A DNA stretch of 64,000 bases from Vibrio sp. Isolate34 (GTDB lineage: Bacteria; Pseudomonadota; Gammaproteobacteria; Enterobacterales; Vibrionaceae). Where the stretch lies: NCBI RefSeq assembly GCF_022397915.1, contig NZ_JAKEUO010000002.1, forward strand, positions 365,313-429,312, in the 5' to 3' direction. Below, piece after piece: positions 55,151 through 64,000 of the stretch; position 1 is the first letter of the stretch, and the number at the start of each line of letters is the position of its first letter. Under the pieces are notes generated by a model. The model ran no database searches, had not been told where the DNA came from, and was given only the letters and a program-made list of their open reading frames with translations. A program made the translations under genes and the position numbers.

Positions 55151-56587
55151 CTAGGCTTGTTGTTTAGTCAGCTCTGCCGCTTCTTCAGTTTCAAGTGCTG
55201 GCGCTGTTGGTTCACACTTATCAACGAACCAGCCCATGTAAGACGTCACGATAGTCACGATGATACAGATGAAGCTTAACCACATGAACGGCGCGTAAGA
55301 AAGCGTCGCAACGCCTAGAATACTCGCCATGTAGATGCCGTTATCACTCCAAGGCACCATACCCGATGTTAGCGTGCCGCCAAACTCAGCGTTACGAGAC
55401 AGGTTCTTACGTTTGTAGCCTAAACGGTCGTAGTTCTTCGCACAGATTTTTGGCGTAAGGATTAACGATACGTACATTGCAGAACCGAACACGTTACCCA
55501 TGAACGCTGTACCAATTGTGCTAGTCGCTAGTGAACCTGCGCTGTTTACGCGGCGCTCAAACACCTTAGCGATTGTCTCTAGTACGCCCACTTTATCCAG
55601 TAAGCCCCCGAAACCTAAACCAAATACGATAACTGCAACTGAACCCAGCATTGAAGACATGCCGCCACGGTTAAGAATTGAATCAATGAACTCGACACCA
55701 GATGAGATAGAGAACGGTGCCCAAGCCGTGTTGAATGCCGTTAGGAAGTCGATATCTTGGATCATGACCGCCCAGATAATACCCAGCAGAGAACCAAAGC
55801 TGATTACCGGGAATGAAGGCATACGGAAAGCCAACAGACCAAGCACGATAAGTACCGGAACGAATGAGTAAGGCGTGATGTAGAACTGAACTTCCATTGC
55901 TTTGATTACAGAGTCTACTTGGCTCATGTCAACGTTACCCGCATAGTGGAAACCAAACGCAGTAAACATGATGCCTGTAATCACGTAGCTGATTAACGCA
56001 ACTGGAAGCATGCCCTTGATGTGTTCAACTACTTCAACACCAGACATTGAAGAAGCAAGAATCACTGAATCAGAAAGCGGAGACATCTTGTCACCGAAGT
56101 AACAACCTGACAGCACTGCACCTGCAGTAATCGGTGCTGGAACACCTAGGCCTTGGCCGATACCCATCATCGCGATACCTGCTGTACCCGCAGCTCCCCA
56201 AGAAGTACCGGTCGCCAATGCGGTTAGAGAACAGATAATCATGGTCGCTAAAAGGAAGATAGAAGGGTGGATAGCTTTCAGACCATAGTAAATGATAGTA
56301 GGTACGATCCCGCCTGAGATCCAAGTACCAACAAGAGCGCCAACGGCTAAAAGTATTAAAACCGCGCCTAAGCCATTGGATATTCCTTTGAGTGCTGCTT
56401 TTTCTAAGTCTTTGTATTCGTGACCAAGGCGAATACCTAGCACCATGATAATGAACCAGCCAATGTACAAGGCAAGTTGGATTGGAAGGTCAAACTTTGC
56501 AGTAAAGGAAAAAGCAAGGGATAGAAATAGTCCTAACGCGATAAATACCTGTAATAGGTTCGGTAGGCGAGTTTTACTCTGCTTCAT
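55151..56587 (-). CDS. nhaC: NhaC-family Na+/H+ antiporter
   Basis: The 478-residue protein has about 11-12 membrane segments with the family landmarks ALATGTSWGAAGTAGIAMMG, GCYFGDKMSPLSDSVILAS and GTLTSGMVPWSDNGIYMA. NhaC proteins exchange sodium for protons, and some relatives have been proposed to carry amino acids, so the substrate is open. It stands alone on the minus strand with its own 500-base upstream gap. I looked for a lysine riboswitch in that gap and saw none. Confidence 0.92.
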   Translation of the reverse strand: MKQSKTRLPNLLQVFIALGLFLSLAFSFTAKFDLPIQLALYIGWFIIMVLGIRLGHEYKDLEKAALKGISNGLGAVLILLAVGALVGTWISGGIVPTIIYYGLKAIHPSIFLLATMIICSLTALATGTSWGAAGTAGIAMMGIGQGLGVPAPITAGAVLSGCYFGDKMSPLSDSVILASSMSGVEVVEHIKGMLPVALISYVITGIMFTAFGFHYAGNVDMSQVDSVIKAMEVQFYITPYSFVPVLIVLGLLAFRMPSFPVISFGSLLGIIWAVMIQDIDFLTAFNTAWAPFSISSGVEFIDSILNRGGMSSMLGSVAVIVFGLGFGGLLDKVGVLETIAKVFERRVNSAGSLATSTIGTAFMGNVFGSAMYVSLILTPKICAKNYDRLGYKRKNLSRNAEFGGTLTSGMVPWSDNGIYMASILGVATLSYAPFMWLSFICIIVTIVTSYMGWFVDKCEPTAPALETEEAAELTKQQA

Positions 56588-57088
56588 AAAAGCCTCTTGT
56601 GATTTCGAGCATTTATAGTGCTTCGTTATAGTGTGTGGTACGAAATGGACACTACAGTAATTAGTTTATTATATCGAAAAAATACGTCTAAGTTGTGATA
56701 TTTGACTGTTAACTCAATTGATTTTGGTTTCATAATCTAAAATTTTGTTAAATTCATGGTTGTTACATGTTGACTTCTGTCGCGCGTTGTTTTTGTTTTG
56801 TAAAATATAATTCTGACTAACCTTGATTTAAAAGAGGGAATTACTGTTTGTGAGTAGGCTGAGTTTCAACGATTTCTACAGTGCAAATGTTTGAATTTGC
56901 CGATATTGAGACTTTTATTGGTGATGTGGATACTGAGTGTCGATACAGGGATAACTGCACGATTCATTACGTTCACTTAAAAGAAACGAAAAAGTTACAC
57001 TTTTTGACAAAAAGCACTTGAGTTCTGTTTCTGAAAAACTTATAGATGGGGGAGAGCAATTTTTAATTTTATACATGGAGAGTGAGCG
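56588..57088. other. Divergent intergenic region between nhaC and asd
   Basis: It is AT-rich. I find no riboswitch core, strong terminator or clear operator. A 44-codon frame (56887-57021) starting MFEFADIETFIGD is present without a ribosome site, and I do not call it a gene. Confidence 0.4.
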
Positions 57089-58207
57089 ATGAGAGTAGGT
57101 CTAGTTGGTTGGCGCGGTATGGTGGGTTCTGTACTGATGCAACGTATGGTTGAAGAGAAAGACTTCGACCTGATTGAGCCTGTTTATTACAGCACATCTC
57201 AGATTGGTATTCCTGCCCCTGTTCTAGGCGGTAAAGATGCTGGTCTACTTCAAGACGCCTTTGACATTGATAGCCTAAAACAGCTAGATGCTGTGATTAC
57301 CTGTCAAGGTGGCGACTACACATCAAAAGTATACCCAGCGCTGCGTCAAGCAGGTTGGAAAGGCTACTGGATTGATGCGGCTTCTACTCTGCGTATGGAC
57401 GCTGATTCAATCATCACTCTTGATCCTGTTAACTTGGCTCAAATCCAACAAGGCATTCACAGCGGCACCAACACTTTCGTTGGCGGTAACTGTACTGTGA
57501 GCTTGATGCTTATGGCACTAGGCGGCCTATATGAAAAAGGCATGGTCGAGTGGATGAGTGCGATGACTTACCAAGCGGCATCGGGCGCTGGTGCTAAAAA
57601 CATGCGTGAGCTTATCTCACAAATGGGTGTGATCAACGACAGCGTAAGCTCTGAGTTAGCAAACCCTTCAAGCTCGATTCTTGATATTGATAAGAAGGTT
57701 GCGGATACGATTCGTTCATCTTCATTCCCAACAGACCAATTTGGTGCTCCTCTTGCTGGCTCATTGATTCCTTGGATTGATGTGAAGCGTGAAAACGGCC
57801 AAAGCAAAGAAGAGTGGAAAGCGGGCGTTGAAGCGAACAAGATTCTTGGCCTAGATGGTCAGCCAATCCCTATCGATGGCACTTGTGTACGTATCGGTGC
57901 AATGCGTTGTCACGCTCAAGCACTAACGATCAAGCTTAAGCAAGACGTTCCAATGGACGAAATCGAAGAGATCATCGCGACCCACAACGATTGGGTTAAA
58001 GTGATTCCTAATGACCGTGACATCACTGCGCAAGAACTGACTCCGGCTAAAGTAACAGGCACTATGTCTGTACCAGTAGGTCGTCTACGTAAGATGTCTA
58101 TGGGTAACGACTTCCTAAACGCATTCACAGTTGGTGACCAACTGCTTTGGGGTGCGGCAGAACCACTACGTCGTACATTACGTATTATTCTTGCTGAGAA
58201 AGCGTAA
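57089..58207 (+). CDS. asd: Aspartate-semialdehyde dehydrogenase, main Gram-negative type
   Basis: The 372-residue protein starts [20 protein letters not shown], the NADP-binding motif of the E. coli-type enzyme. The catalytic cysteine is in [10 protein letters not shown], and [16 protein letters not shown] and [14 protein letters not shown] follow. It makes aspartate semialdehyde for diaminopimelate, lysine, threonine and methionine synthesis. A GGAGAGTGAGCG stretch serves as ribosome site. The window holds a second isoform at 4720. In V. cholerae both isoforms are active enzymes, and this one corresponds to the classic form. Confidence 0.97.
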   Translation: MRVGLVGWRGMVGSVLMQRMVEEKDFDLIEPVYYSTSQIGIPAPVLGGKDAGLLQDAFDIDSLKQLDAVITCQGGDYTSKVYPALRQAGWKGYWIDAASTLRMDADSIITLDPVNLAQIQQGIHSGTNTFVGGNCTVSLMLMALGGLYEKGMVEWMSAMTYQAASGAGAKNMRELISQMGVINDSVSSELANPSSSILDIDKKVADTIRSSSFPTDQFGAPLAGSLIPWIDVKRENGQSKEEWKAGVEANKILGLDGQPIPIDGTCVRIGAMRCHAQALTIKLKQDVPMDEIEEIIATHNDWVKVIPNDRDITAQELTPAKVTGTMSVPVGRLRKMSMGNDFLNAFTVGDQLLWGAAEPLRRTLRIILAEKA

Positions 58208-58245
58208 TCGGCAAGATTGCTTAAATTCTATTAGCTGATAAACCG

Positions 58246-58277
58246 AAAGGGTTGACGATAAACGTCAACCCTTTTTA
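58246..58277 (+). terminator. Intrinsic terminator of asd
   Basis: A perfect 12-base stem 58246-58257 with 58263-58274 (arm AAAGGGTTGACG), 5-base loop, T-run. Confidence 0.9.
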
Positions 58278-58345
58278 GTTTATTGATATCTTGTTATTCG
58301 GCCCTTGAAACTGCCCTTAAATCTCTTCGCATCTCGTGTCTGCTT

Positions 58346-59185
58346 TTATTTCTCTTCAGTCACGACACGTTTGTCGGGATCGGCCAATTCACTGGCACAG
58401 TGTTTACAATAGATGGCGTCAGAATCGTGGCCTGAACGGTTGCAGTTTGGGCACTTGACCAACTCTTTGTGCGAGTTCATTTCATTACTGAGTTCTGCGG
58501 TAATAATCCCGGTCGGCACGGCTAAGATTGAGTAACCCAAGAGCATAGTCAGAGATGCGATAGCTTTACCTAATGCGGTTTGCGGCACCATGTCACCGTA
58601 ACCCACGGTTGTGATGGTCACGATTGCCCAGTAGATACTGTGAGGAATACTGGTGAATCCATTCTCAGGCCCTTCGATAACAAAGATAAGCGACCCAAAA
58701 ATGGTAACCAAAATTCCAACTGTACTGAAGAATATCAGGATTTTACGCCTAGCCATCAGCAGCGAACGCAAAAGGATGTTGGAGTCTTGCAGGTAGCGAA
58801 CGAGCTTTAGGATGCGGAATATACGCATTACCCGCAGCAGCCTGACCACGCCCATGAACGATGCACTAGGGATGAGTATCGCTAAATAGGTGGGCAAAAT
58901 TGCAAGGAGGTCAACAATGCCATAGAAGCTGGTGGCATAAGATTTAGGATTGGGTGAGCAATACAGTCTCAATAGATACTCAATGGTAAACAGCGCGGTA
59001 AATGTGTATTCAATATAACGCAGTTCTTGTGACCAATTTGTCATCATAGGCAGTGATTCAAGAATCAAAACCACTAAAGAAGCAATGATCGCTACGAGTA
59101 ATGAGATATCAAAGATACGCCCTGCTCGGGTGTGTGTGCCAAAAATGATGATATATAGGTGATGTTTAAGAGAGTGTCGAGACAT
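58346..59185 (-). CDS. Voltage-gated-type potassium channel protein with C-terminal zinc ribbon
   Basis: The 279-residue protein has the six-helix ion transport layout. The fourth segment carries regularly spaced arginines (VVRLLRVMRIFRILKLVRYL), a voltage-sensor pattern, and the pore contains the potassium filter TTVGYGD. After the last helix a short tail has two CxxC pairs (CPNCNRSGHDSDAIYCKHC), a likely zinc ribbon. No RCK domain is present. It should be a tetrameric inner-membrane K+ channel, with unknown gating in the cell. Confidence 0.93.
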   Translation of the reverse strand: MSRHSLKHHLYIIIFGTHTRAGRIFDISLLVAIIASLVVLILESLPMMTNWSQELRYIEYTFTALFTIEYLLRLYCSPNPKSYATSFYGIVDLLAILPTYLAILIPSASFMGVVRLLRVMRIFRILKLVRYLQDSNILLRSLLMARRKILIFFSTVGILVTIFGSLIFVIEGPENGFTSIPHSIYWAIVTITTVGYGDMVPQTALGKAIASLTMLLGYSILAVPTGIITAELSNEMNSHKELVKCPNCNRSGHDSDAIYCKHCASELADPDKRVVTEEK

Positions 59186-59243
59186 GATGGAAAGAGTACT
59201 TTTTATAATGACCTACTCAATATCATACTTGGTTGAAATAAAT

Positions 59244-59276
59244 GAGGCGAGTGAAAGCCTGTACTTTACTCACCTC
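59244..59276 (-). terminator. Probable terminator of the marC-like gene
   Basis: On the minus strand a 13- to 14-base imperfect hairpin (arm GAGGTGAGT) is followed by ATTTATTT, 37 bases beyond the stop codon. Confidence 0.65.
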
Positions 59277-59312
59277 GATATCGGTATCAGCGCTGATTAA
59301 ACGTATTCTTAA

Positions 59313-59951
59313 TTACGCTAAACCCGGGAATAGGTTACGAAGGCCATTGGCGATGAACTCGATGCCAAGCGCACCTAGGATCAAGCCCATGATACGTGTA
59401 ATAACGTTGATACCGGTTTGACCTAGAAAACGAACGATAACGGGCGCTGAACGGAATAAAAGCCAAGAACAAGTTGCGAAAGCAATAATGCTAATGCCGA
59501 TGCCTACCGTATCAATAGCAGCAGGGTAGCGAGAACCGTAAACAATCGTCGAGCTGATTGCACCCGGACCAGCCATCAGAGGCATAGCCAGTGGAACCAC
59601 GCCAATTTGCTCTTTGCTGATGTATTCCGATTTCTCTTGTTTGTTCTGCTTATCTTCACCGAGCTTACCGCTCATCATCGAAAATGCGATGCTCAATAAC
59701 AGCAAGCCACCTGCCACGCGAAATGAATCCAACGAGATGCTAAACATATCAAGAAGCATTTGCCCTGCAACAAGCGAGACAATCAAGATAACGGCAACAG
59801 CAATGTTGGCTTGTAAGGCTGTCCTGTTTCGCTCTTCTGGTGGCATATGAGCAGTTAGAGAAACAAAAACAGGCATGATGCCGATTGGGTTTACGGCTGC
59901 AACAAGCCCAAGGAAGAATTGCATAAAGATTGCGAGTTCTAAACCTTGCAT
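59313..59951 (-). CDS. MarC/YhgN family inner-membrane protein
   Basis: The 212-residue protein has six membrane segments and the family blocks VAAVNPIGIMPVF and PLAMPLMAGPGAISS. MarC was once thought to be a drug-resistance protein, and its function is unknown. I start at ATG 59951 (MQGLELAIFMQFF), with GGAG about 9 bases before it. A longer frame adds 28 residues with no family match. Confidence 0.9.
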   Translation of the reverse strand: MQGLELAIFMQFFLGLVAAVNPIGIMPVFVSLTAHMPPEERNRTALQANIAVAVILIVSLVAGQMLLDMFSISLDSFRVAGGLLLLSIAFSMMSGKLGEDKQNKQEKSEYISKEQIGVVPLAMPLMAGPGAISSTIVYGSRYPAAIDTVGIGISIIAFATCSWLLFRSAPVIVRFLGQTGINVITRIMGLILGALGIEFIANGLRNLFPGLA

Positions 59952-60445
59952 GAGAGCGATCTCCAGTAACGTTAAGTAGGGTAGTGGGTTTGATCTGACC
60001 TTTGTCAGAGTGCGTAATGTAAGGGACAAATTCAATGAGAGCGAATGAAAAAAACTAACTTGAAGAAGGGGCTATTTTTTAGAAAAACTAATTGAGTGTG
60101 AGATGTGTAATGTCAGTGTTGCAAAGTGTTTTCTCGTGTTTCGTGTTGTAACGCAATTTGAACTAAATGTTATCTCACGCACGCTTTTAATAAAAATTAT
60201 GACAGTTTCTAGCTCGTTGCAACGGTATGGATATACTCTCAGTAGCACAGTTTTGGCCGTATACATGTAAGTGAGCTGACTAAAAGTGAAACTTTTTTAC
60301 AGTTTATGACGCAATGTAGAAAAAAGTTGTCTGTTTGTTTGTTTTTTGCTCGAACGGAAGGTGTGATATTAATCTATATGAATCATAACTTTAAGTTCAT
60401 TTTTGCGATTGCCTTACTACTTTCTGGTTAATTCTTTTTGGGTAA

Positions 60446-60459
60446 CTGATCTGGGTCAA
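60446..60459. promoter_or_regulatory. FNR-like site upstream of adhE
   Basis: CTGAT-CTGG-GTCAA matches the FNR consensus TTGAT-N4-ATCAA at 8 of 10 defined positions. AdhE is a fermentation enzyme, so anaerobic control is plausible. Confidence 0.5.
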
Positions 60460-60463
60460 TTTT

Positions 60464-60478
60464 TTTCACACTGTGAAA
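60464..60478. promoter_or_regulatory. Perfect palindrome upstream of adhE, candidate operator
   Basis: TTTCACA-C-TGTGAAA is an exact 7-1-7 inverted repeat 5 bases downstream of the FNR-like site. It holds half-sites like those of Rex (TGTGA and TCACA) but in the inside-out order, so I do not assign a regulator. Confidence 0.45.
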
Positions 60479-60590
60479 TAATATACTCAGCCCTGAAAGC
60501 AATTTACTAAGAACGCTGGTGTTTAAGGTTAACGGCAAGCAGCGAATTTAATAAAAAGTTTTTAATATTTATTATTTTAGGAGATCCACC

Positions 60591-63296
60591 ATGCCTGTAA
60601 CTAACTTAGCGGAACTTGATGCTCTAGTAGCTCGCGTTAAAGCAGCACAAGAAGAGTTTGCAACATTCTCTCAAGAGAAAGTAGACGCAATCTTCCGCGC
60701 AGCTTCTCTTGCTGCTAACCACGCTCGTATTCCACTTGCACAACAAGCAGTTGCTGAATCTGGAATGGGTATTGTTGAAGATAAGGTTATCAAAAACCAC
60801 TTTGCATCTGAATTTATCTACAACAAATACAAAGACGAAAAAACATGTGGCATCTTAGAAGAAGATGACAACCTAGGCACAATGACTATCGCAGAGCCTG
60901 TAGGTATCATCTGTGGTATCGTTCCAACAACGAACCCAACTTCTACAGCAATCTTCAAATCTCTAATCTCTCTTAAGACACGTAACGGCATCATCTTCTC
61001 GCCACACCCACGTGCAAAGAACTCAACTAACGACGCAGCGAAACTGGTTCTAGACGCAGCTGTTGCAGCTGGTGCTCCAAAAGACATCATTGGTTGGATC
61101 GACCAACCATCTGTAGAGCTTTCTAACGCGCTTATGAAGCACGACGGTATCGCACTTATCCTTGCTACTGGTGGTCCAGGCATGGTTAAAGCTGCATACT
61201 CTTCTGGTAAGCCTGCTATCGGTGTTGGTGCTGGTAACGTTCCTGTCGTTATCGATGAAACAGCTGACATCAAACGTGCTGTAGCATCTATCCTAATGTC
61301 TAAAACATTCGATAACGGCGTTGTATGTGCTTCTGAGCAAGCTGCAATCGTTGTTAGCGATGTATACGAAGAAGTTAAAGAGCGTTTCGCTTCTCACAAA
61401 GCTCACGTTCTGTCTAAAGCTGACGCAGATAAAGTACGTAAAGTGCTTCTTATCGACGGCAACCTAAACGCTAAAATCGTAGGTCAACCTGCTCCAGCAA
61501 TCGCTGAAATGGCTGGTGTTAAAGTTCCTGCTGATACAAAAGTACTTGTAGGTGAAGGTCTTGGTAAAGTTTCTTACGATGACGAGTTCGCTCACGAGAA
61601 ACTATCTCCAACTCTAGGTCTATTCCGCGCAGACGACTTCGAAGACGCTGTTGCTCAAGCGGTAACTATGGTTGAAATCGGCGGTATCGGTCATACATCT
61701 GGTCTTTACACTAACCAAGATACTAACGCAGACCGCATCCGTTACTTCGGTGACAAGATGAAAACTGCTCGTATCCTAATCAACATCCCTACTACTCACG
61801 GTGGTATCGGTGACCTGTACAACTTCAACGTTGCACCTTCTCTAACTCTAGGTTGTGGTTCATGGGGTGGTAACTCTATCTCTGAGAACGTAGGTCCTAA
61901 GCACCTTATCAACAAGAAAACTGTAGCGAAGCGAGCTGAAAACATGTTGTGGCACAAACTACCTAAGTCTATCTACTTCCGTCGTGGTAGCCTTCCAATC
62001 GCAATGAGCGACCTAGAAGGTAAGAAACGCGCATTCCTAGTAACTGACCGTTTCCTATTCAACAACGGTTACGCTGATGACGTAGTTAGCCTGCTTAAAG
62101 CACAAGGCATCGAAGTTCAAACTTTCTTCGACGTAGAAGCGGATCCAACGCTATCTGTTGTTGAGAAAGGCGCTGAAGCAATGAAGAGCTTCCAACCTGA
62201 CGTAATCCTTGCTCTAGGTGGCGGTTCTCCAATGGATGCAGCTAAGATCATGTGGGTTATGTACGAGCACCCAGAAACTCACTTCGAAGAACTGGCAATG
62301 CGCTTTATGGATATCCGTAAACGTATCTACAAGTTCCCTAAAATGGGTCAAAAAGCTGAGCTTGTATGTATCACTACAACTTCAGGTACTGGTTCAGAGG
62401 TTACTCCATTCGCTGTTGTTACAGACGACAAGACTGGTGCTAAGTACCCACTAGCTGACTACGAAATTACGCCAAACATGGCTATCGTTGATGCGAACCT
62501 AGTAATGAACATGCCTAAGTCTCTAACAGCGTTCGGTGGTTACGATGCAGTAACTCACGCTCTTGAAGCTTACGTATCTGTTCTAGCGAACGAATACTCA
62601 GACGGTCAAGCTCTGCAAGCGCTTAAGATGCTTAAAGAATACCTACCATCAAGCTACAAAAATGGTGCGGCTGACCCAATCGCTCGTGAGAAAGTACACA
62701 ACGCAGCAACTATCGCTGGTGTAGCATTTGCGAACGCATTCCTAGGTGTGTGTCACTCAATGGCTCACAAAATTGGTGCTGAGTTCCATCTACCACACGG
62801 TCTTGCTAACGCACTACTTATCTCAAACGTTGTACGTTACAACGCGAACGATAACCCAACTAAGCAGACTGCATTCTCTCAGTACGACCGTCCACAAGCA
62901 CGTCGTCGTTACGCTGAAGTTGCTGACCACCTAGGCCTAAGCCAAGCTGGTGACCGTACTGCTCAGAAGATTGAACGTCTACTAACTTGGTTAGAAGAGC
63001 TTAAGAAAGACCTAGACATCCCACTTTCTATCCAAGCTGCGGGTGTTAACGAGTCTGACTTCGTTGCTAAACTAGACGAGCTAGCTGTTGAAGCGTTCGA
63101 TGACCAGTGTACAGGTGCTAACCCACGTTACCCACTTATCACTGAGCTAAAAGAAGTACTAACAACTTCTTACTACGGCGAAGCATACGTTGAAGGTGAA
63201 ACTTTCGAAGGTACTACAGTTATCCTTAAGAAAGCTGACCAAAAACCAGCTGAAGCGAAAGCATCAAAAGCTAAAAAAGAAAAAGCTAACGCATAA
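60591..63296 (+). CDS. adhE: Bifunctional acetaldehyde-CoA/alcohol dehydrogenase AdhE
   Basis: AdhE reduces acetyl-CoA to acetaldehyde and then ethanol during fermentation, regenerating NAD+, and forms long filaments called spirosomes. The 901-residue protein has an N-terminal aldehyde dehydrogenase domain (about 1-440) with catalytic Cys246 in GVVCASEQ. A C-terminal iron alcohol dehydrogenase domain (about 450-870) carries GGGSPMDAAKIMW and the metal-binding histidine region CHSMAHKIGAEFHLPHGLAN. A Lys/Ala-rich tail ends the protein. A consensus AGGAG ribosome site precedes the ATG. Codon bias is strong, suiting high expression. Confidence 0.98.
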   Translation: MPVTNLAELDALVARVKAAQEEFATFSQEKVDAIFRAASLAANHARIPLAQQAVAESGMGIVEDKVIKNHFASEFIYNKYKDEKTCGILEEDDNLGTMTIAEPVGIICGIVPTTNPTSTAIFKSLISLKTRNGIIFSPHPRAKNSTNDAAKLVLDAAVAAGAPKDIIGWIDQPSVELSNALMKHDGIALILATGGPGMVKAAYSSGKPAIGVGAGNVPVVIDETADIKRAVASILMSKTFDNGVVCASEQAAIVVSDVYEEVKERFASHKAHVLSKADADKVRKVLLIDGNLNAKIVGQPAPAIAEMAGVKVPADTKVLVGEGLGKVSYDDEFAHEKLSPTLGLFRADDFEDAVAQAVTMVEIGGIGHTSGLYTNQDTNADRIRYFGDKMKTARILINIPTTHGGIGDLYNFNVAPSLTLGCGSWGGNSISENVGPKHLINKKTVAKRAENMLWHKLPKSIYFRRGSLPIAMSDLEGKKRAFLVTDRFLFNNGYADDVVSLLKAQGIEVQTFFDVEADPTLSVVEKGAEAMKSFQPDVILALGGGSPMDAAKIMWVMYEHPETHFEELAMRFMDIRKRIYKFPKMGQKAELVCITTTSGTGSEVTPFAVVTDDKTGAKYPLADYEITPNMAIVDANLVMNMPKSLTAFGGYDAVTHALEAYVSVLANEYSDGQALQALKMLKEYLPSSYKNGAADPIAREKVHNAATIAGVAFANAFLGVCHSMAHKIGAEFHLPHGLANALLISNVVRYNANDNPTKQTAFSQYDRPQARRRYAEVADHLGLSQAGDRTAQKIERLLTWLEELKKDLDIPLSIQAAGVNESDFVAKLDELAVEAFDDQCTGANPRYPLITELKEVLTTSYYGEAYVEGETFEGTTVILKKADQKPAEAKASKAKKEKANA

Positions 63297-63360
63297 TAAG
63301 TAAGCATTAGTTTTGAGATAAGTTTTCGCTAGCACGATACTTATCTATCGGGAAAAGTTT

Positions 63361-63392
63361 AAAGCCCCAGTCGAAAGACTGGGGCTTTTTTT
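63361..63392 (+). terminator. Intrinsic terminator of adhE
   Basis: A perfect 12-base stem 63361-63372 with 63377-63388 (arm AAAGCCCCAGTC), GAAA tetraloop, T-run. Confidence 0.92.
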
Positions 63393-63425
63393 AGGTTCAT
63401 CGCGGATTAGCGGGAACTAAAAACA

Positions 63426-63487
63426 AAAACGGTAGTAAGTGATATGGTTTAGTCGCCAAACAAAAATCATACACAAACTACCGTTTT
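63426..63487. repeat. Inverted repeat directly upstream of the transposase start
   Basis: AAAACGGTAGT (63426-63436) and ACTACCGTTTT (63477-63487) are exact reverse complements with a 40-base loop. The right arm ends one base before the ATG at 63489, so the folded RNA would cover the ribosome-binding region. Confidence 0.75.
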
Positions 63488-63488
63488 C

Positions 63489-64000
63489 ATGCCGAATCAT
63501 ACTTTCCTATCGTCATTCTGGGAAGGCTTTAAAATAGTAAAGTCTCACCAGACAGCATCACTTATTACACTAACTCTTAAACCGAACTCTGAGGCTAAAT
63601 GCTTTTGCGGTCTTGAAGCCGAGGCTATCCATGAGTATCAATGGCGTCATGTGAAAGAGGCCATGTTGCTCGGTGTTCCTGTCGAACTTTCCGTTCAAAC
63701 TCGAAGGATTAAGTGTCGTGACTGCGGCATAAAAACAGAGTCTCTATCTTGGTTGGAGCCTTATGCTCGTATAACGAAGCGCCTAAAAAGCTATATAGAA
63801 CAACTACTGCCTCTTCTTCCCATTAAGCATATCTCCCAGTTAACGGGCGTTCATTGGCACACCATTAAAGAGATAGATAAACGTCGACTTCGCCAAGTTG
63901 TACCGTCAGTGAAATGGGAAGGGCTAAGGCAACTCGTCATGGACGAGTTCGCCATCTTTAAAGGGCACCGATATGCCACAGTCATCGCTGATGCTAAGAC
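63489..64000 (+). CDS. ISL3-family transposase, N-terminal part
   Basis: About 170 codons are open to the window edge. An N-terminal zinc-finger region has CFCG followed by RIKCRDCGIKTES. A helix-turn-helix region comes next (IKHISQLTGVHWHTIKEID), then the first acidic residue of the DDE catalytic domain in QLVMDEFAIFKGHRYATVI. This order is typical of ISL3 transposases. No ribosome site is visible before the ATG, where a hairpin arm lies instead. It is probably an intact copy, but that cannot be told without the rest. Confidence 0.88.
   Translation, partial: MPNHTFLSSFWEGFKIVKSHQTASLITLTLKPNSEAKCFCGLEAEAIHEYQWRHVKEAMLLGVPVELSVQTRRIKCRDCGIKTESLSWLEPYARITKRLKSYIEQLLPLLPIKHISQLTGVHWHTIKEIDKRRLRQVVPSVKWEGLRQLVMDEFAIFKGHRYATVIADAK

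Larger units (their letters stand above)
59952..60590. other. Long regulatory gap between marC-like gene and adhE
   Basis: The 639 bases hold no gene that I support. Near adhE there is an FNR-like site (60446-60459) and a perfect palindrome (60464-60478), annotated separately. The leader before adhE is AT-rich and at least 110 bases long. Confidence 0.5.
63412..64000 (+). mobile_element. ISL3-family insertion sequence, left part (runs off the window)
   Basis: The transposase gene at 63489 identifies the family. The left end must lie between the adhE terminator and 63426; I place it near 63412 only tentatively, because the right end and target duplication are outside the window. A subterminal inverted repeat stands just before the transposase start. 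Confidence 0.7.

Noticed and set aside
56887..57021. 44-codon frame upstream of asd (MFEFADIETFIGD start)
   Set aside because: It has no ribosome site, no family resemblance and no strong compositional signal. It could be tested by conservation.
56588..57088. Possible lysine riboswitch between nhaC and asd
   Set aside because: Lysine genes in related bacteria can carry one, so I looked for the conserved core on both strands. None of the characteristic purine-rich core segments is present.
60378..60431. 17-codon frame upstream of adhE resembling a signal peptide or leader
   Set aside because: There is no ribosome site, and the hydrophobic run is too short to distinguish from chance. No attenuator structure follows it.
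60464..60478. CRP site at the adhE palindrome
   Set aside because: CRP needs TGTGA-N6-TCACA. Here the half-sites are in the opposite order with a one-base centre.

Overview
The window is a piece of a gammaproteobacterial main chromosome, almost certainly from a marine Vibrio. The gene orders match Vibrio chromosome 1, there is a very long acidic HubP/FimV polar hub, and the BCCT transporter, two aspartate-semialdehyde dehydrogenase isoforms and several Vibrio-type lipoproteins fit. The protein sequences look like the Splendidus clade, but that is an impression and not a computed result. Nearly everything is core genome. I see no prophage, CRISPR array, defence island or toxin-antitoxin pair. 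The only mobile DNA is the left part of an ISL3-family insertion sequence at the right edge and a MITE-like 267-base inverted-repeat element.

Left part (1-16.7 kb): mnmC (cut by the window edge) is divergent from fabB, whose long 3' untranslated region probably carries a FarS-type small RNA. Then come pdxB, the second aspartate-semialdehyde dehydrogenase (usg position), hubP/fimV, truA, accD, folC, dedD, cvpA and purF. The cvpA-purF pair has a textbook PurR operator. This order parallels the E. coli usg-truA-accD-folC-dedD-cvpA-purF region.

Middle (16.7-31 kb): a LysR regulator, an RssB-type response regulator, a 45-residue membrane protein, ybaN (apparently starting at AUU), apt, dnaX (with a programmed frameshift site), ybaB and recR follow. 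After them lie aqpZ, two cysteine-cluster proteins, a BCCT transporter, an iron-regulated ChaN-like haem-binding lipoprotein with a Fur box, rlmA and yeaD.

Right-middle (31-43 kb): gapA, msrB, a DUF2989 lipoprotein, yeaC, ansA, sppA, fadH (with a perfect FadR operator), ydjA and topB. This resembles the E. coli gapA-yeaD-msrB-yeaC and ansA-sppA-ydjA-selD-topB neighbourhoods, but selD is absent.

Right (43-64 kb): a Fur-controlled divergent locus holds a small membrane protein, a short-chain dehydrogenase and a DUF3080 lipoprotein on one side and a histone-deacetylase-like protein on the other. Next are an unusual chemotaxis receptor, two identical tRNA-Ser(UGA) genes, yejM-yejL and yejK, a membrane-bound orphan Hpt protein, and a lipoprotein with a C-terminal membrane anchor. 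The window closes with nhaC, the main asd, a voltage-gated-type ion channel with a zinc ribbon, a MarC-family protein, adhE and the insertion sequence.

The observations most worth following up are the apparent AUU start of ybaN, the lipoprotein that may span both membranes, the MITE-like element, the fabB 3'UTR, the Fur-box locus at 45 kb and the receptor without a first membrane segment. No clearly new multi-gene system is visible.
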